Below, one piece after another: positions 1 through 11,686 of a DNA stretch of 64,000 bases; positions within the stretch are counted from its first letter, which is position 1, and every line of letters starts with the position of its first letter. Below the pieces are notes generated by a model. The model was not told where the DNA came from. It ran no database searches and worked only from the letters and a program-made list of their open reading frames with translations. The stretch covers positions 558,001-622,000 of the forward strand of contig JANEZZ010000793.1 of assembly GCA_026122225.1 (NCBI GenBank), read 5' to 3'. The position numbers and the translations under genes were made by a program. The stretch is from Heloderma charlesbogerti (lineage: Eukaryota; Chordata; Lepidosauria; Squamata; Helodermatidae).

Positions 1-50
1 GGATAGGAAATTAATTGGCTGGCTTTGTCTTCTGTGACATATAAATAAAT

Positions 51-122
51 CCTAGTAATTATTTCTAAATTGCATATAGGGATATAAATTAGCATATGTA
101 AATTTTATGCGGATTCTAATGG
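51..122. repeat. AT-rich fragment of repeat family E
   Basis: A short AT-rich stretch (AATTATTTCTAAAT, then GCATATGTAAATTTTATGC) resembles the AT-rich part of family E seen at 28.49-28.62 kb and 50.80-50.93 kb. No termini are visible. Bases 123-598 hold no feature I can support. Confidence 0.4.
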
Positions 123-598
123 CCCTGTGCCCCAAACCTTTTAAGTGCTCAGCAGCGCCACTTCCCATAACCATAACTAAATCTGGATCTAGATGTATTT
201 GGGCTAAGATATCGGGTGAAAGCCCTATTTGCCCCACAGAGCACCACAACAGGAAAGTGCTTTTTCTCAGGTTGCAACATTTAAATACGCTCCGAGTTAA
301 ACATGCTTGTGCCCAAGGTGCCAGGATTGGAAAGAAGGGGGCACCTTCCCCATCAAGCACTAAATAAAAGAATAGTTGATGGTACCATCATTCATCAGGT
401 TGGTAACCACAACAGTGCAGCCTTCTCTGTTTTGGCCCCTAAGTTGTAGAACTGGCCTCCAGCTGAAAGGTACCAAATCCAAGAATACTTTTTATATTTT
501 AGACAGTCATGTTGCTTCGGATTAGACCCTTTGAAAACAATGAGACTCATATTAGTCATAACTAACATAAGATCTGTATCACTAGATCTAGGTCCAAC

Positions 599-805
599 CT
601 CTTGATTTTATTGAGGGTTGTTTGTTTGTTTGTTTGTTTAAACTGGCTACTGTTGGGTTGTTCTGCTTCTCGATGGTTTTATTGTGTTGTGATTTTAATT
701 GTTGCATCCCACCTTGGGAATCTTCTGTGCTGAAAGCCAGGTAATACACCTTCCACATACATACATACATATTGCATACACACATAATACATACACATGT
801 TGACG
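599..805 (+). mobile_element. Probable L2-type LINE 3' UTR tail with TTTG and CATA microsatellites
   Basis: The segment reads like squamate L2-type LINE 3' UTRs, with a TTTTAATTGTTGCATCCCACC-like end. It includes (TTTG)n at about 617-640 and a degenerate CATA/CACA tract at about 750-800. No coding part remains. Bases 806-1690 contain nothing I can assign; the small open frames there have no recognisable domains. Confidence 0.4.
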
Positions 806-1689
806 CATACATTACAAGCTCCAAAATGAATGGACATGTTATTCGTTTATTTGTATTCAGTGAGACAGAATCCAAAGTTAGGACTTGTTAAAAGTGTGGT
901 TATCTTAATCCTGCATGTTAATAAAAGACACTTAATTGTTTACCGAGACTTCACGAATAAATTTTGCCACACCCTAACCAACGTTATTTTGGAACAAAAG
1001 AAAAGAAAAACACTACCCAGGGCTTTATCAAGATTAAACCAGGGAAAATCTCAAAATTCTGGTTGTAGTACCTGTGGGAACTTGCCAGAATTATAATAAA
1101 GATAAAAGTTTGAGCAAGAGAAAAATAAATGAGAAGATGCACTCCATGCTCTGAAATCCCTTTGTATCTCAAAAGATAAGCAGCCTTAATGCTCCTGCAC
1201 CACATTTATCACCAAGCACAGCAGAGTATTAAAACCATCGGAACACCCACGCTGCTGTGTCATGCCAAGGCCGCTGACTTGCTAAGCGTTCTCCTGCCAT
1301 GGTTAGTACTGAACAAAATATGGAAGAAGGTTAATGGGGTGCTTCTCTCCCTTTTTGTTCCCTACCCATTATTCTAGGGATGTTCTCACAACTTTGCTAG
1401 CATGTGCTATGTTTTGGAAATCCTGCCAGGGCAGAGAAATAATCATGTTTGTACTTTCTGGTTTGTAGTGAGGGAAATTTATCTTTTTGAGGCTAATAGA
1501 CTGGCAGGGCACCACCATTAGATACCGAATTTCAGCAGTGACAGCAGCAAAGCAGCTGGCACTTTGCTACTGAATTTCAGTGGCAACCCACGATGGTCTA
1601 AAGGCCAAGTTTAACTTTTAAACAAGTTGCGCACCTTGTTTTAAAACTAAATCCGGCCTTTTTAGGCCACCCTCACCATCTGCTTCCAA

Positions 1690-2161
1690 AATTTGGCAGC
1701 AAACTGCCAATTGTTTTGCCTCTGCCCCCACTGCAGAAAATTTGGAGGCAGCAGGGACGGGGGGGCACTTAAGGCCAGGGGGTTGCATGTGGCCCATGGA
1801 CCATGTATTGCCCACCCATGGTCTGTTCACTTCCAGGCCCAATTCAAGGTACTGGTACTTACCTTCAAAACCCTAAACAGCTTTAGACCCAAATACCCAG
1901 AGGAGCACCTCTTCTAGTAGCAATCTGCCCATGTTTGAGACATTCTGCTGAAACTCTTATCTAAGTGCATTCCTTACCAGAAGGAAGGTTTGCTATTGGG
2001 CAATGCAATAACAAAGGAGAGGGCTTTTTTGGTGGTGGCACCCCGGCTATGGAATGCCTTTCCTAAAGAGTTGTGCCTGGCATATACATTACATTCTTTG
2101 CAGCACCACGTTAAGACATTTTAATTCTCCCAGGCATTTGAATGTGAGATGTGCCTTGTCC
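1690..2161 (+). pseudogene. L2-type LINE ORF2 C-terminal fragment (part 1)
   Basis: Plus-strand frames give broken pieces of the L2 ORF2 C-terminus: a segment like FQAQFKVLVLTFKTLN near 1830-1880, then FLVVAPRLWNAFPKEL near 2020-2080, which matches the RAFSVVAPTLWNSLP block of the large L2 copy at 43.5 kb. Stops and frame changes interrupt it, so it is dead. The 3' UTR appears to resume at 2961 beyond an inserted MITE. Confidence 0.6.
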
Positions 2162-2960
2162 CACTGGTGGACAGACTTCAGGCTTTTGTGATCTACTTTG
2201 ATGTTTACTAGACCTCCGAGATCCACCAACTGGAGCCTGGTGCAAAAGGCAGACATTTAGGGTGCAAACCTATGGCTGCTAGACAGTGTCTAGATGGCCA
2301 TAGGATTTTTTGGTTTCTGGGAACCAAGCTCAGAGCCAGAACTCCGAGCTTGGTTCCCAGAAACTCGACTCCCCACCCCCTCCACCACCGCCTCGTAAGC
2401 AGCGTGGTTCATCCCCAGCTCCACGCTCATAAGAGCAGCATGGAGCAGGCGAAAAGGGGGCATCCCTGCGGGCGGGGAGAGGAGGAGACTGCAGAACTTC
2501 TGTTACGCTTCCTATGCATCATCCGGCCTCCCCCCTCCGCTCCAACGTGCCCCAGCTAGACAGATGAAATTGGCCGTCTAGCAGCAAATACAAGGCGGCC
2601 AGAACGCGGAGGAGAGGAACCCCTCCGTGCTCTATCTACCCTGCACTGGATAGGCATCAGCCTCCGAATTTGGAGGCAGCCGATTATCCCCATAGGATTG
2701 TGCCCTAGAAGCAAAGTATTCTGACCCCAGAAATTTGTTCTGAGCACCAGAACTGAACTAAATTCACAGTCCTTCCACACAAAAATCCACCCTGGTTACC
2801 ACAAGCTTTTTTCATTTCGGTAGTATACTTTAGAGTGGGAGGGGAGTAATTTTGTTGTTGCTCAGTAGATCAGCACAGACAACTCAGAAATCTGGCTGAT
2901 CTACTGCAAATCACCAAGAGATCTACCAGGTGATACAGATCTACCTTCTGCCCACCCCTG
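2162..2960. mobile_element. hAT-like MITE, family I, inserted in an L2 3' end
   Basis: The left end CACTGGTGGACAGA and the right end TCTGCCCACCCCTG are inverted matches. Flanking octamers CCTTGTCC (2154-2161) and CCTTAGCC (2961-2968) agree at 6 of 8 positions, as expected for an aged hAT duplication. L2-like sequence lies on both sides. Another left-end fragment is near 50.43 kb. Element C1 interrupts this copy. Confidence 0.55.
2260..2705. mobile_element. Harbinger-like MITE, family C copy 1
   Basis: The ends GGGTGCAAACCTATGG and CCATAGGATTGTGCCC are inverted matches. The flanks are TTA on the left and TAG on the right; TTA duplications are typical of PIF/Harbinger elements. The body is GC-rich without coding capacity. 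A homologous copy at 54739-55150 has a clean TTA/TTA duplication. It sits inside element I. Confidence 0.6.
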
Positions 2961-3135
2961 CCTTAGCCTGCTGTACATTTTAAGTTGCTGCCTCATTTTA
3001 TCCTGAATGCTATGGTTTAATGTTATTAAACCATATATATTTTAACCATGTATATTTTAATGTTTTAATGATATAGTTGCTGTTCACCCCTGTGGAATCT
3101 ATTTGAGGAAGGGTGGCATACTAATGTTTTAAAGA
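2961..3135 (+). mobile_element. L2-type LINE 3' UTR (part 2 of the split copy)
   Basis: AT-rich sequence with TTTTAATG runs and a GGAAGGGTGGCATAC-like end resembles the terminal part of L2-type 3' UTRs. It is consistent with continuation of the plus-strand L2 piece ending at 2161, before insertion of element I. Confidence 0.45.
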
Positions 3136-3239
3136 CACAAACAAATCAAGCCTGTAACTAAGCTTAACCACGAGTAACTGAAACAAGCACATATTGCTTC
3201 CCTATTTATCCCAGCCTCTACTTCCTTCCCCTTCCTCTT

Positions 3240-3528
3240 TTGTTTATGCTGTGTTGAATTTTTGATTGTTTTGAGCAGCTGTTCCAGCAGGCTACAGCAG
3301 AGGGAGATGCGATGGGAAGCGGGGCCATTCCACCAGAGCTTGCTGAAAGGACCGCTTCCTCCCCCCCTTCCCTCGCCATCCCTTTTTCCTTCTGTGCCCT
3401 GGCTTTGTAGATTGCAAGCCCACAGGCAGGGGCTGTCTTGTTTTTATTGAGTGTATGTATGCCACTCCAGGAGCCTCTTTGGCTAAGGAGTGGGATAAAA
3501 ATGCTTTAAATAAATATATAGGATTGGC
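3240..3528 (+). mobile_element. LINE 3' tail (L2/CR1-type), plus strand
   Basis: Landmarks are GATTGCAAGCCCACAGGCAG, then GGATAAAAATGCTTTAAATA and a short TAAA-like tail. This matches the general layout of squamate L2/CR1-type 3' UTRs. No ORF remains. Bases 3529-3667 have no feature. Confidence 0.45.
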
Positions 3529-3667
3529 TCCAGACTTAGGTCAGGGCCCCTGCTGAATGAGGTGAGCTGGGGAGCACAGGAGAGGGAATGCCTGAAAATC
3601 AGGCAGAGGCACCTTCTGTGAGTGGAATTCTTCCATAGATGAAAGGCAGATCTTGGATCTAACCCAT

Positions 3668-3717
<50 letters not shown>
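3668..3717. repeat. (GATA)n microsatellite
   Basis: About twelve uninterrupted GATA units. The purity suggests a young, probably length-polymorphic locus. Confidence 0.95.
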
Positions 3718-5829
3718 ATTGTATGGTCCTTGGGGCAGGGATCTTATACTCTAAAACACCATGCACATTGTGTGGGGAATATTGCAACCTCATCTGCAAG
3801 TTACAGGAAGGGGGTAGTGTTGCAGTTAGTTAATGAATGGGAATTTTGACCACAGCTAGCCTTAGGATCTCTATAGCCTACAGTGCGGTTTCCTGTTATT
3901 TCTTCCTTTTGCTCCTCTCTTTCCTCCTGCCCTCTCTCTCTGACTTCTACCATTGCTGGGAGCACTTGTGTTTGATCTTGCTCCTGCCAGTGTAATGGAA
4001 CACAAAATGGACTGAACAAACTCCTTTTGAAACTCTACACTGCACCTGCATTGTATATGCAAGAATATCTGTGAGTAAACTGTTTTCTTTCCTTTCACCA
4101 AAGAACAGTGTCGTCTCTTTTATTCTTCTAAGACAGCCTGTGTGCACGTGGGACTGGTAAATGCTCATTCTGTTGTTTTTTTTTCTGCTAATTGCCTTTC
4201 AACAGGAGGCATCATTACTAAATAATCCCATCACACTGATGGTACAGTCTGGTAGTAGCAGCAGCAGTAGTAAAAATAATGGCGGTGGTGGTGGTGGTGA
4301 TGATGATGTAGGAATTATTAATCAGCTCAGTCTATCCATGACCGGTGTTGTTCGTTTTATCAATTTTCTGTAAGCAAGAAGCAAACACATAGGGGAGAAG
4401 AGTTCTAGTTTAAGTCCAGGCCCAACCACCAAAACTGGGAGAGGTGCTAATTTACCATCCCTCCTGGGCTTCCTGCAAAGGTGAGATTAAAAAAAAAAAA
4501 CTTGAACAGACTTGAATGCCTCCTCTACATGGCCTCTAAAAGAATGTGGAGAGCAATTTTGTTATGCACTGGAAAGGGAATTGTTATAATCTTCAGTAAA
4601 CCAGTCCTCGTTCTTTCCCCACTGAATTTACCTGCAAACAGTCTTTCACTTCGCAAATGTAGAACAAAGCCCATTACATTGTGCAACTGAAAGCAACTAA
4701 AGGGGAGGGGAGAGAAGAAACTGTCAAATTAAATTAAATTATTTTAATATTCCCTTAATTGTTCTTTTCTCCCTGCAAAATGAAAAACATTGAGGCATTA
4801 GATTATTGCAACAGAGAGCGTGCAAGCTGCTGAAAACAATTTATAATCCATAGCAGGCGTACCCTGTATCATGGGTAATTTGAAACAAGGATCAAGCAAA
4901 CTGTAGCAGGGGAAAATACAATTAGGAACAGAATCTGAATGAATGCGAATATATGGGTGCACACACCTTTTACGGGGTCTGTTTTCAGCATGGGTTTAAG
5001 GTTGGATTCTAGGAGTCTGCAGGTCATGCCGAATAAGTATGGAGTGTAAGTGGGATTTGAAGTGGAAACATGATGGTTGGGAAGGGGATGCTGGACCCTT
5101 CCCGCTGTCCACACTTCCCCCACAACAGCATTTCCACTCTACCATCAGCTGCTTTTCTAATGGTGGTGCCCAGTTCTGGTCTTCCAGAAGGCAAAAGAAA
5201 CAATGCCTGGTCTGTTTGCAGTGGGAGTGAAGGCAGCTGTAGTGGTAAATTGGCTGGCAGGGAGCGCGGGGTGGCACCAGCAAGAGATATGGGGACCATG
5301 GTTAAGGCCTTTGGGAGCCGAATGTAGCCCCTGGCACACGAGTTGTGGGCCCCTGTTCTAGAGGAAGGAGGCACTCAGATCAGGGCATTGGATCAGAAGA
5401 TCTTAAGGCACAACAAGTAAGGGTGTATATGGGAACAGGCAATCTTGAACAGTGCTATAGCTTTTTCCACCACCTCCACCCTGCTTTCTTGTTATGTATA
5501 AAGCTATGATGATTTTGCCCGATAGAATGCATCTGATCTGTTCTATTTGCAGGAATGCACTGGCCATTGTGTAGGAGGGAGATCATTTCGTACGCAGTCA
5601 AGCAAAGAACTTTGTTTTTAAGCCGTGGGTTTTGTTTTTTTGTTTCTTCTGTAAAGACAAACACATGAAATCTGATTCATTTGTGTTTCAAAATGACTGT
5701 GACATCCTTTTGGCCTTTATATTACCTCGGCTTAAATTAAAAACAGCCCATATTTCAAACTCACAAAGGGTCAGGTGGTTCATAGAAGACGATAAGGGAG
5801 AAGAAAGAAGAGGAAATATGAATATCATA
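3718..5829. other. No recognised feature; trinucleotide tracts only
   Basis: I see no recognisable gene or transposon terminus. Short AGC/AGT and GGT/GAT trinucleotide tracts occur at about 4250-4310. Overlapping frames near 5.0-5.4 kb on both strands lack domains and look fortuitous. Confidence 0.5.
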
Positions 5830-6165
5830 TGGACTTAAGAAGAAACATGTCACCAAAAAAAGAAAAAATTGGACAGAGATTGGCATATGCTAATTTATAT
5901 GCATAGATGCCATAGTAATAATTACTAGAATTTAAAATGAAATAAAATACATTTCACCATAGTGGAGAAGAGGGGACTTGTGTGTCTGCTCAGGTGGGCA
6001 AAGGCCTCTGCTGGCTCTCTCTTCTTGGAGTTCTTTATATTTGGCCCAGACTTGGACTGGAAAGCCCTCCAAATAAAGGATCCCTTCAAAAAGGGGAACG
6101 CCCTCTGACAGCTATTCAGATACAAGACTGGCCCCTGTAAGGTGGTACACATGGCCACCCTAATG
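5830..6165. repeat. Diverged copy of DNA-transposon family E
   Basis: An AT-rich segment (GCATATGCTAATTTATATGC) and a terminal block ending ACACATGGCCACCCTA resemble the ends of family E elements at 36.5-36.95, 50.57-50.94 and 56.93-57.0 kb. The middle has diverged or been replaced. Bases 6166-6623 have no clear feature. Confidence 0.45.
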
Positions 6166-6623
6166 GGGACAGCAGCAGTATCATAATGCTATATAGCAGA
6201 ACCTGTGACAGAGTGGAGTGCACACAGCATTAATCACACCCTGACGCAGGCAGAGTAATGGCCAGCTGTCCCCTTGTTCCATGGGGGTCTTCTGCCACTG
6301 GGACAAGAGAAGGAAGCTCAGGTTCAGAAATGGGCATGCGCTGATGCTATTTTATGTAAATAAATAAGTGCCACTACTATTAATAAGAATAATTTTTTTT
6401 TGCATTTTTGATTCAGGCACTAACCTGATTTCCTTGTCTCACTGGCGCAGCCAGGTCCTTTCTGGATGTTTGTGAATGCACTTCTATTGTCTGCTTTGTC
6501 TATATATGGGGATGCCTGTTTTCAACACAAACAAATATTTAGAAAGTAGGTCAAACAAACTCTGTCAGATCAGGGGCACCATTTTGGAGGTCAGAGGGAG
6601 GCCATGACACACACTACATTAGC

Positions 6624-6754
6624 TTTCCCAACCTGGTGCCCTCCAGATGTTTTGGACTTCAATGCCCATCAACCGCAGCTTGCCTGGCCAGTGGTCAGGA
6701 ATGCTGGGAGTTGTAGTCCTAAATATCTGGAGGATACCAGGTTGGAGAAGACTG
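6624..6754. mobile_element. Fold-back MITE, family G copy 1
   Basis: The two halves are reverse complements: CCAACCTGGTGCCCTCCAGA at the left, CTGGAGGATACCAGGTTGG at the right, with TGGGAGTTGTAGTCCT-type arms inside. This is a non-coding fold-back element. Other copies are at 20.2 kb (split by a CR1 tail) and 21.85 kb. Confidence 0.7.
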
Positions 6755-6954
6755 ATCTACATGCATCATTTCAGACCACTGTGATTATTCCCCAGGAGCA
6801 CATATATTTCTGGATAACGAACCCATTCTAGAAATTGAGTGACTATTGCTATAGTCAATGAAATGGGTCTATGCACTAGATATATCAGAGCTAATTTGGG
6901 AGGCTGGCAAATTGTTTTTGCATGCCTCTCTCTTCCACCATACACCAAAAATGT

Positions 6955-7320
6955 ATTGAATAGTTATTTTGTTTTTATTTGTTTAAGAATTTATATGCCA
7001 CCCTTCAATCAATCAATCAATCAAAATATATCAAGGTGGCTTACAAATAAAACAATAAAATACAGAATAAAATACGTAACAAAACAATAATATAATAAAA
7101 ATGGAAACAAACAGCAATTAAAGCAGCGCAAGAGAGTTAAAAGGGCTGGGAGAATACAAGTCTTCATCTGATGCCAAAAAGTGTAAGTAAGGCATCAGGC
7201 TAAGTGAGTTTCCCTGGGAAGAAAATTTCAGAAGTAGGCTGCCATCAGTGAGAAGGCACTTTCTCTTCCTGTCACCACCTACATCATATCAGATGGCAGG
7301 GACACCTTGAGGAGGACCTC
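6955..7320 (-). mobile_element. L2-type LINE 3' end fragment, minus strand
   Basis: The block TTATATGCCACCC plus CAAGGTGGCTTACAAATAAA near 6985-7050 is the reversed 3' UTR of an L2-type LINE. Rightward, near 7230-7320, it runs into a segment resembling the reversed ORF2 C-terminus (GAGAAGGCACTTTCTC). The ORF is destroyed. Confidence 0.55.
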
Positions 7321-7482
7321 TAAAGTTGATATCTGTGTATGAGCCGGTCCTTGTAAACATGAGTTGCACACCTCCACAAAGAAGTCTATATGCATTAGGG
7401 CTCACTTTGTGTGATTCTTCCTCTGAAAAAAGGAGAGCTGGTGGAACTGGGCTTGTGTATGGTGGCCACATATCTCATGTTG

Positions 7483-7576
7483 CTTGGATAGCTCCTTTAG
7501 AGTTACGACTGGTTCTGACTGAAACCTGGAGCAGATTCACCACCCCACTGACATCAGAGCCACCACCCTCCATGGC
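7483..7576. mobile_element. Half of a fold-back MITE, family H
   Basis: Bases from GGATAGCTCCTTTAGAGTT to GAGCCACCACCCTCC correspond to the right half of the complete element at 22505-22661. The left arm is missing. From about 7608 to 7880, GGCACTTGCCCAA-like ends resemble family B weakly. Bases 7880-8935 hold nothing I can assign. Confidence 0.55.
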
Positions 7577-8935
7577 TTTAGATGTGTGGTAACCCCTCCT
7601 CAGGCCTATGTCAGAACCTGGCATCCTAGGGCAGCTGCCCAGGGCTCAGGGGCCCTCTACATTGGACAATGGAATTCACAAGCCTCCATTCTAATTTCTC
7701 CAGTGCCTTGGCATGATGCTACCTAGGGAACCCTGGGGCACCATGGGAAATTCAAACGGAAGCACCTGGCCACCTTTGCAGTACTACTGCCAGGTAAGTC
7801 TGAGGGGCCCATCAACATAACATCAGGACCACCAGGGGGCACTTGCCCAATACCCCTTCAAATTGAGACCTGGCCCTGCCTCTCCTCCAAAACACTGAAG
7901 AACAGTCTGGATGTATAATGTCTGAACCAGGTCTTAATCCTAGATATATCCAAAAACGGGCCTTCAAATCTGGTTGAGAATCTTGCCCTCATCAAGAAAC
8001 TTTCTTGGGAAGTTCCTTGGGAAATTTCTTCCCCATCCTTCCTCACTAAAACCTGAAATGCCTTTGTCTGAGGAGAAGTCATAGCTCCAGAGAAAAACCG
8101 TCACTTCCAAAGCAGAAATTATTGACATTTTCGGGGAAAAAAACTACAGTTCTGAAAGCAATAGCAGGAAACATAACAGAGCCAGAAAGCAAGCCAATTT
8201 GATACACTATTCACTTCAAGGGACTACATGAATAAATACCCTCTAGTGAGGATGTGACTGCTTACTCAACTTATGCATCAGAGAAGCATTCCTTTAAAAA
8301 AAGAAAAGGAAAAAGAAGTGGTTACATTAACTGGTTATTGTTGCAACAGCCATAGTTTTCTTTCTTTCCCACAGGCTCCCCCTCTGGAAGATTTCTTTCT
8401 TGTTGATTATTCTCTGGCGTCTTTGTTCAGTTTCTCTTTTGTTATTGTTGCTTCCTTCTTTATGGATCTGTTGTTAAGCTAATGTGCATGTTTCACAGAA
8501 TCACTCTGAGAAACTCAGGCTGTTATTGTGACCAGAACATGAAGCGACACCCTGTTGGCAGCATCTTTTGCTGGTCGCCGCACAAGTTTTGAACCTGCCA
8601 GCTAGCGATGATCAAATGTCAGGTCATGAAAAATGGATTCAAATGGCTTTTTACAGCCAACCCAAGCTGATGGAGGGCCCAGCTCTCCCTGCGGACCTGC
8701 TGATGCTGACCTGATTGTGGATTTTCTGCTCTCCCCAAATGTCCAGCAGATCCAAAGTTTCCTAGTTGGTGCATGAAACACGGCAGCCATTGCGGACACT
8801 GCTATTATTCACATCACCATTATCAGCCATTTATTGAAGTGAAGAGGAAAAAACTATCTAAATCATGGGTGCACAACCTTTTTGGCCCTAAGGGCCACTT
8901 TAAATATCTGCCAGGGTTTCCGGGACCACATAGTA

Positions 8936-9132
8936 CACGCACACACACACCACTCACACTCATTCTCAAACTATTCACACACCACTCACACATTCTCAAG
9001 CTATTCACACATCACACACCACACACATGCAACTCACACATTCTCAAACTATTGACACCACACACACACACACCCCTCTCACACATTCTCAGACTATTCA
9101 CACCAAGCATAACACTCACACAACACTCTCAC
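8936..9132. repeat. AC-rich minisatellite
   Basis: At least four imperfect units built around CACATTCTCAAACTATTCAC are interspersed with CA dinucleotide runs; unit length varies from about 30 to 60 bases. Translations across it are low-complexity and not genes. Confidence 0.8.
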
Positions 9133-10303
9133 ATACACCAGCAGAAACAGATCTTGGTCTTACAATAAAGACTTCTGTTCCATGTTACAGCATCAAGGAG
9201 TTGAAGCCCCCTCCTGCCCAGCCACCTCAACCCTATTGCCAGAAATAAGGGCAAAAATGCTCTAGCAACAGGCTCTATGGTTCCTGCTCTACAAGCCTCA
9301 TTCCTAGAGTATCTCCAGAGTATTCTAGCAAGCTGGCAGGAACCTTCAAGCGCTGCTTCCCAGGAAGCTGCAGGGCACTGTAGAAGTGAGGCTTCTATGG
9401 CAGGAACCAAAGCCCCTGTTCCTGGTGTGGGTTTTTCCCCTCCCCCCTTTTCTGGATGGTAACAGAGTCTGGGAGTCTGGGTGGGGGCTGCCAGACAAGG
9501 CTTGGGGCAGCAACACTTTTTGTACCTGTGATCTAAATGGTAATGCAAAGAAGAAGAAGACACCCGGCGGACATGGAAACAAAATAGCAGAGGCTTGTTC
9601 ACAGACAGAAGATCCTGCTTTGTTAGCAAAGCAAAGGCAGAAGGGTAGGCTTCTAGTATTTATACCACAGCCAGCCAAACTAGAAGCTTCATGCTGCCTG
9701 CCAATCACAGGGCTGACACTGAGCAGGCTGTCAAGGGGGTCGCCCCTGCTGCCTTCTGAAATCCTCAGGTAGCCAGAATCAACATGCAGACAATAGGGCT
9801 CTTTTCCAAGGCTTTATTCCCATTCAATCCAATGACGCTTACAGATGCGAATTGCTTGATCCTACGAGTGAGACTTTAAGAGAGCTGCCTACTTGGGGGT
9901 TCTAACCTTAGGAATCAGTTGATCTCCATTTGGAGGGGAAGGCGGGAAACCTCTGTACTTATGAGCTAGGAGGAGAGAGTCCACCCCTTTCCCATGGGGC
10001 ATCGGGGCGCCGCTGTTGCCATTGCGCCAAGTGGGCTGAGCGCCTCCTCTCAGCACCCGCCATCTCGCACTTGAGGGTGCGCCAGTGCCTAGTGTCCAGA
10101 AACTGCTGTTGCTCCTCCTTCTCCCTGCCAGGGTCACTATCGGTCCAGGAATGTGTACCGGGAGGGGCTCTCCCCTGGCTGCTCCTCTGAACAGCGCGCG
10201 GGTTCCTCTCCCGTGGTTTCTATCCCTTCCTCAGTATCCGAACTGCTTTGGGGCTGTCTGGGCTCCGATCCAACCCTGACATTGTCCTTCTCTTTTTGTG
10301 AGC
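9133..10303. other. No recognised feature
   Basis: Frames of up to 166 codons overlap on both strands around 9.13-9.77 kb. None contains a domain I know and they overlap each other antisense, so I treat them as chance frames. No transposon ends were identified. Confidence 0.5.
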
Positions 10304-10398
10304 TTTACGTAGATTTACGTAGATTTACGTAGCCTATCATGGCTAGATTTTTAAAAAAAACACTGTGATAGGCTATGTAAATGTTTACGTAGCCTATC
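10304..10398. repeat. Partial array of TACGTA hairpin modules next to element P1
   Basis: Three spaced copies of TTTACGTAGA/C are followed by GTGATAGGCTATGTAAA and TTTACGTAGCCTATC, the same self-complementary module as inside elements P1 and P2. It lies just outside the AGGGATGG end of P1, so it may be a remnant of a second copy or a rearranged arm. Confidence 0.7.
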
Positions 10399-11273
10399 TA
10401 GGGATGGCGGAGAATTTCTCCACGAATCTCCGGGAGGCCGAATGCCAATGCATTCGCCCCCCCCCGAAATTGGTGGTGAAATTCTCCACCGCCCCCCCCC
10501 CCAGGGATGGGACTTACCTCGTGCGAATGTCCCTGTCGGCAGTGGGTCCCGGCGGCGTTTCGGCGGCGTTTCAGCGGGGGTGGCGGCGGCGGCCGGTCTT
10601 CTGACTGGCTGCCGCCGCCGCCATTGCAAAATAAAAAAGGAAAGTAAAAAAAACAACACACACCCGTGATAGGCTACGTAATGATTTACATAGCCTATAA
10701 TGGCTAGATTTCCAAAGTCAGCCGTGATAGGCTATGTAAATCGTCACGTAGCCTATCACGGGTGACTTTGAAAAAAAAAAAAGCGCGTACGCAAATGGCG
10801 GCACCCATGGGGCGCCGCCATTTGCGTTCCTTAGTTTGGCACGTCTAGTCTCCGTAAAGATTTACGTAGACTACGGCGAAAATAAGGGCAACGCAAATAG
10901 CGTAGACGCTACGCTATTTGCGTTCCCCTTATTTTCGCCGCCTTCGTCTACGTAGACAAAGACGTGCCAAAATAAGGAATGCAAATGGCAGTGCCCATGG
11001 GCGCCGCCATTTGCGTACGTGCATTTGTTTGTTTTTTCTTTTAAGTCAGATAGGCTACGTAAACATTTACATAGCCTATCACGGCTGACTGCAGGGACGC
11101 AAACGGCGGCAGCTATGGCCGCCGCCATTTGCGGAGCCGGCCGGCCAGGATTCGGGGGGAGGAGGGATGGAGCGCCTCCCCCCCAGCCAGAATTTCAGGG
11201 GGGAGGGACAGAGCGCCTCCCCCCCACCGCGAATGTCACCCTTCGAAAAGGTAGGTGACTTTCGTACATCCCT
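10399..11273. mobile_element. Nested-palindrome MITE, family P copy 1
   Basis: It begins TAGGGATGGCGGAGAATTTC and ends GACTTTCGTACATCCCT, an imperfect inverted pair shared with copy P2 (45200-46174). The core holds repeated hairpin modules (GTGATAGGCTACGTAA with its complement) and GCCATTTGCGT modules. They are arranged about a centre at 10907, where 15-base arms at 10891-10905 and 10909-10923 are exact complements. The right arm has lost a module relative to P2. The copy is rich in retained CpG. No ORF of interest; the 8-bp duplication is not recognisable here. Confidence 0.75.
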
Positions 11274-11338
11274 GTGGGGATATCTCCTGACATCATGTGG
11301 TCTGTGGGGAAGGGTGATCTAGACAGGCAGTCTGTACC

Positions 11339-11686
11339 CAGGGCCATCTCCAGGTTTTGGAGGGCCCTTGGTTAAGTCACTTTCATGGGCCCCCTCCCTC
11401 AGTGCCATTGTCACCAACTGCTATTCCTCCTCCTCCTCCGCTTTCTCATCATTGCTACCCCTTATTTGCTTGGCAAGCAGCGAACTAGTGAGCAAGTAGG
11501 CAGTGGCATCTGCTGCTCCTCCTTCTCACCCTACTGTTGCCTGGGACAGAGGGAGAGGCAGGTGAACACGCAGGTTGCCATGATGAAGAGGAGGAGCAAC
11601 TCCAGGGGGCTCTTGTCAGAGGGCCCCTGCTGCGGTGTGGGCCGTCGGCAGAGGCCCGATCATGCCTACCCTTGATACCGGCCCTG
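11339..11686. mobile_element. hAT-like MITE, family B copy 1
   Basis: The terminal inverted repeats are CAGGGCC and GGCCCTG. Flanking octamers TCTGTACC (11331-11338) and TCTGGACC (11687-11694) differ at one base, supporting an 8-bp hAT-type duplication. The body (CAACTGCTATTCCTCC, GGAGCAACTCCAG) recurs at 26.84 and 60.5 kb and more weakly at 24.87 and 42.4 kb. No transposase is encoded. Confidence 0.75.

Noticed and set aside
9129..9629. 166-codon minus-strand frame
   Set aside because: Overlaps comparable frames on the other strand and begins in the AC minisatellite; no recognisable domain or splice context.
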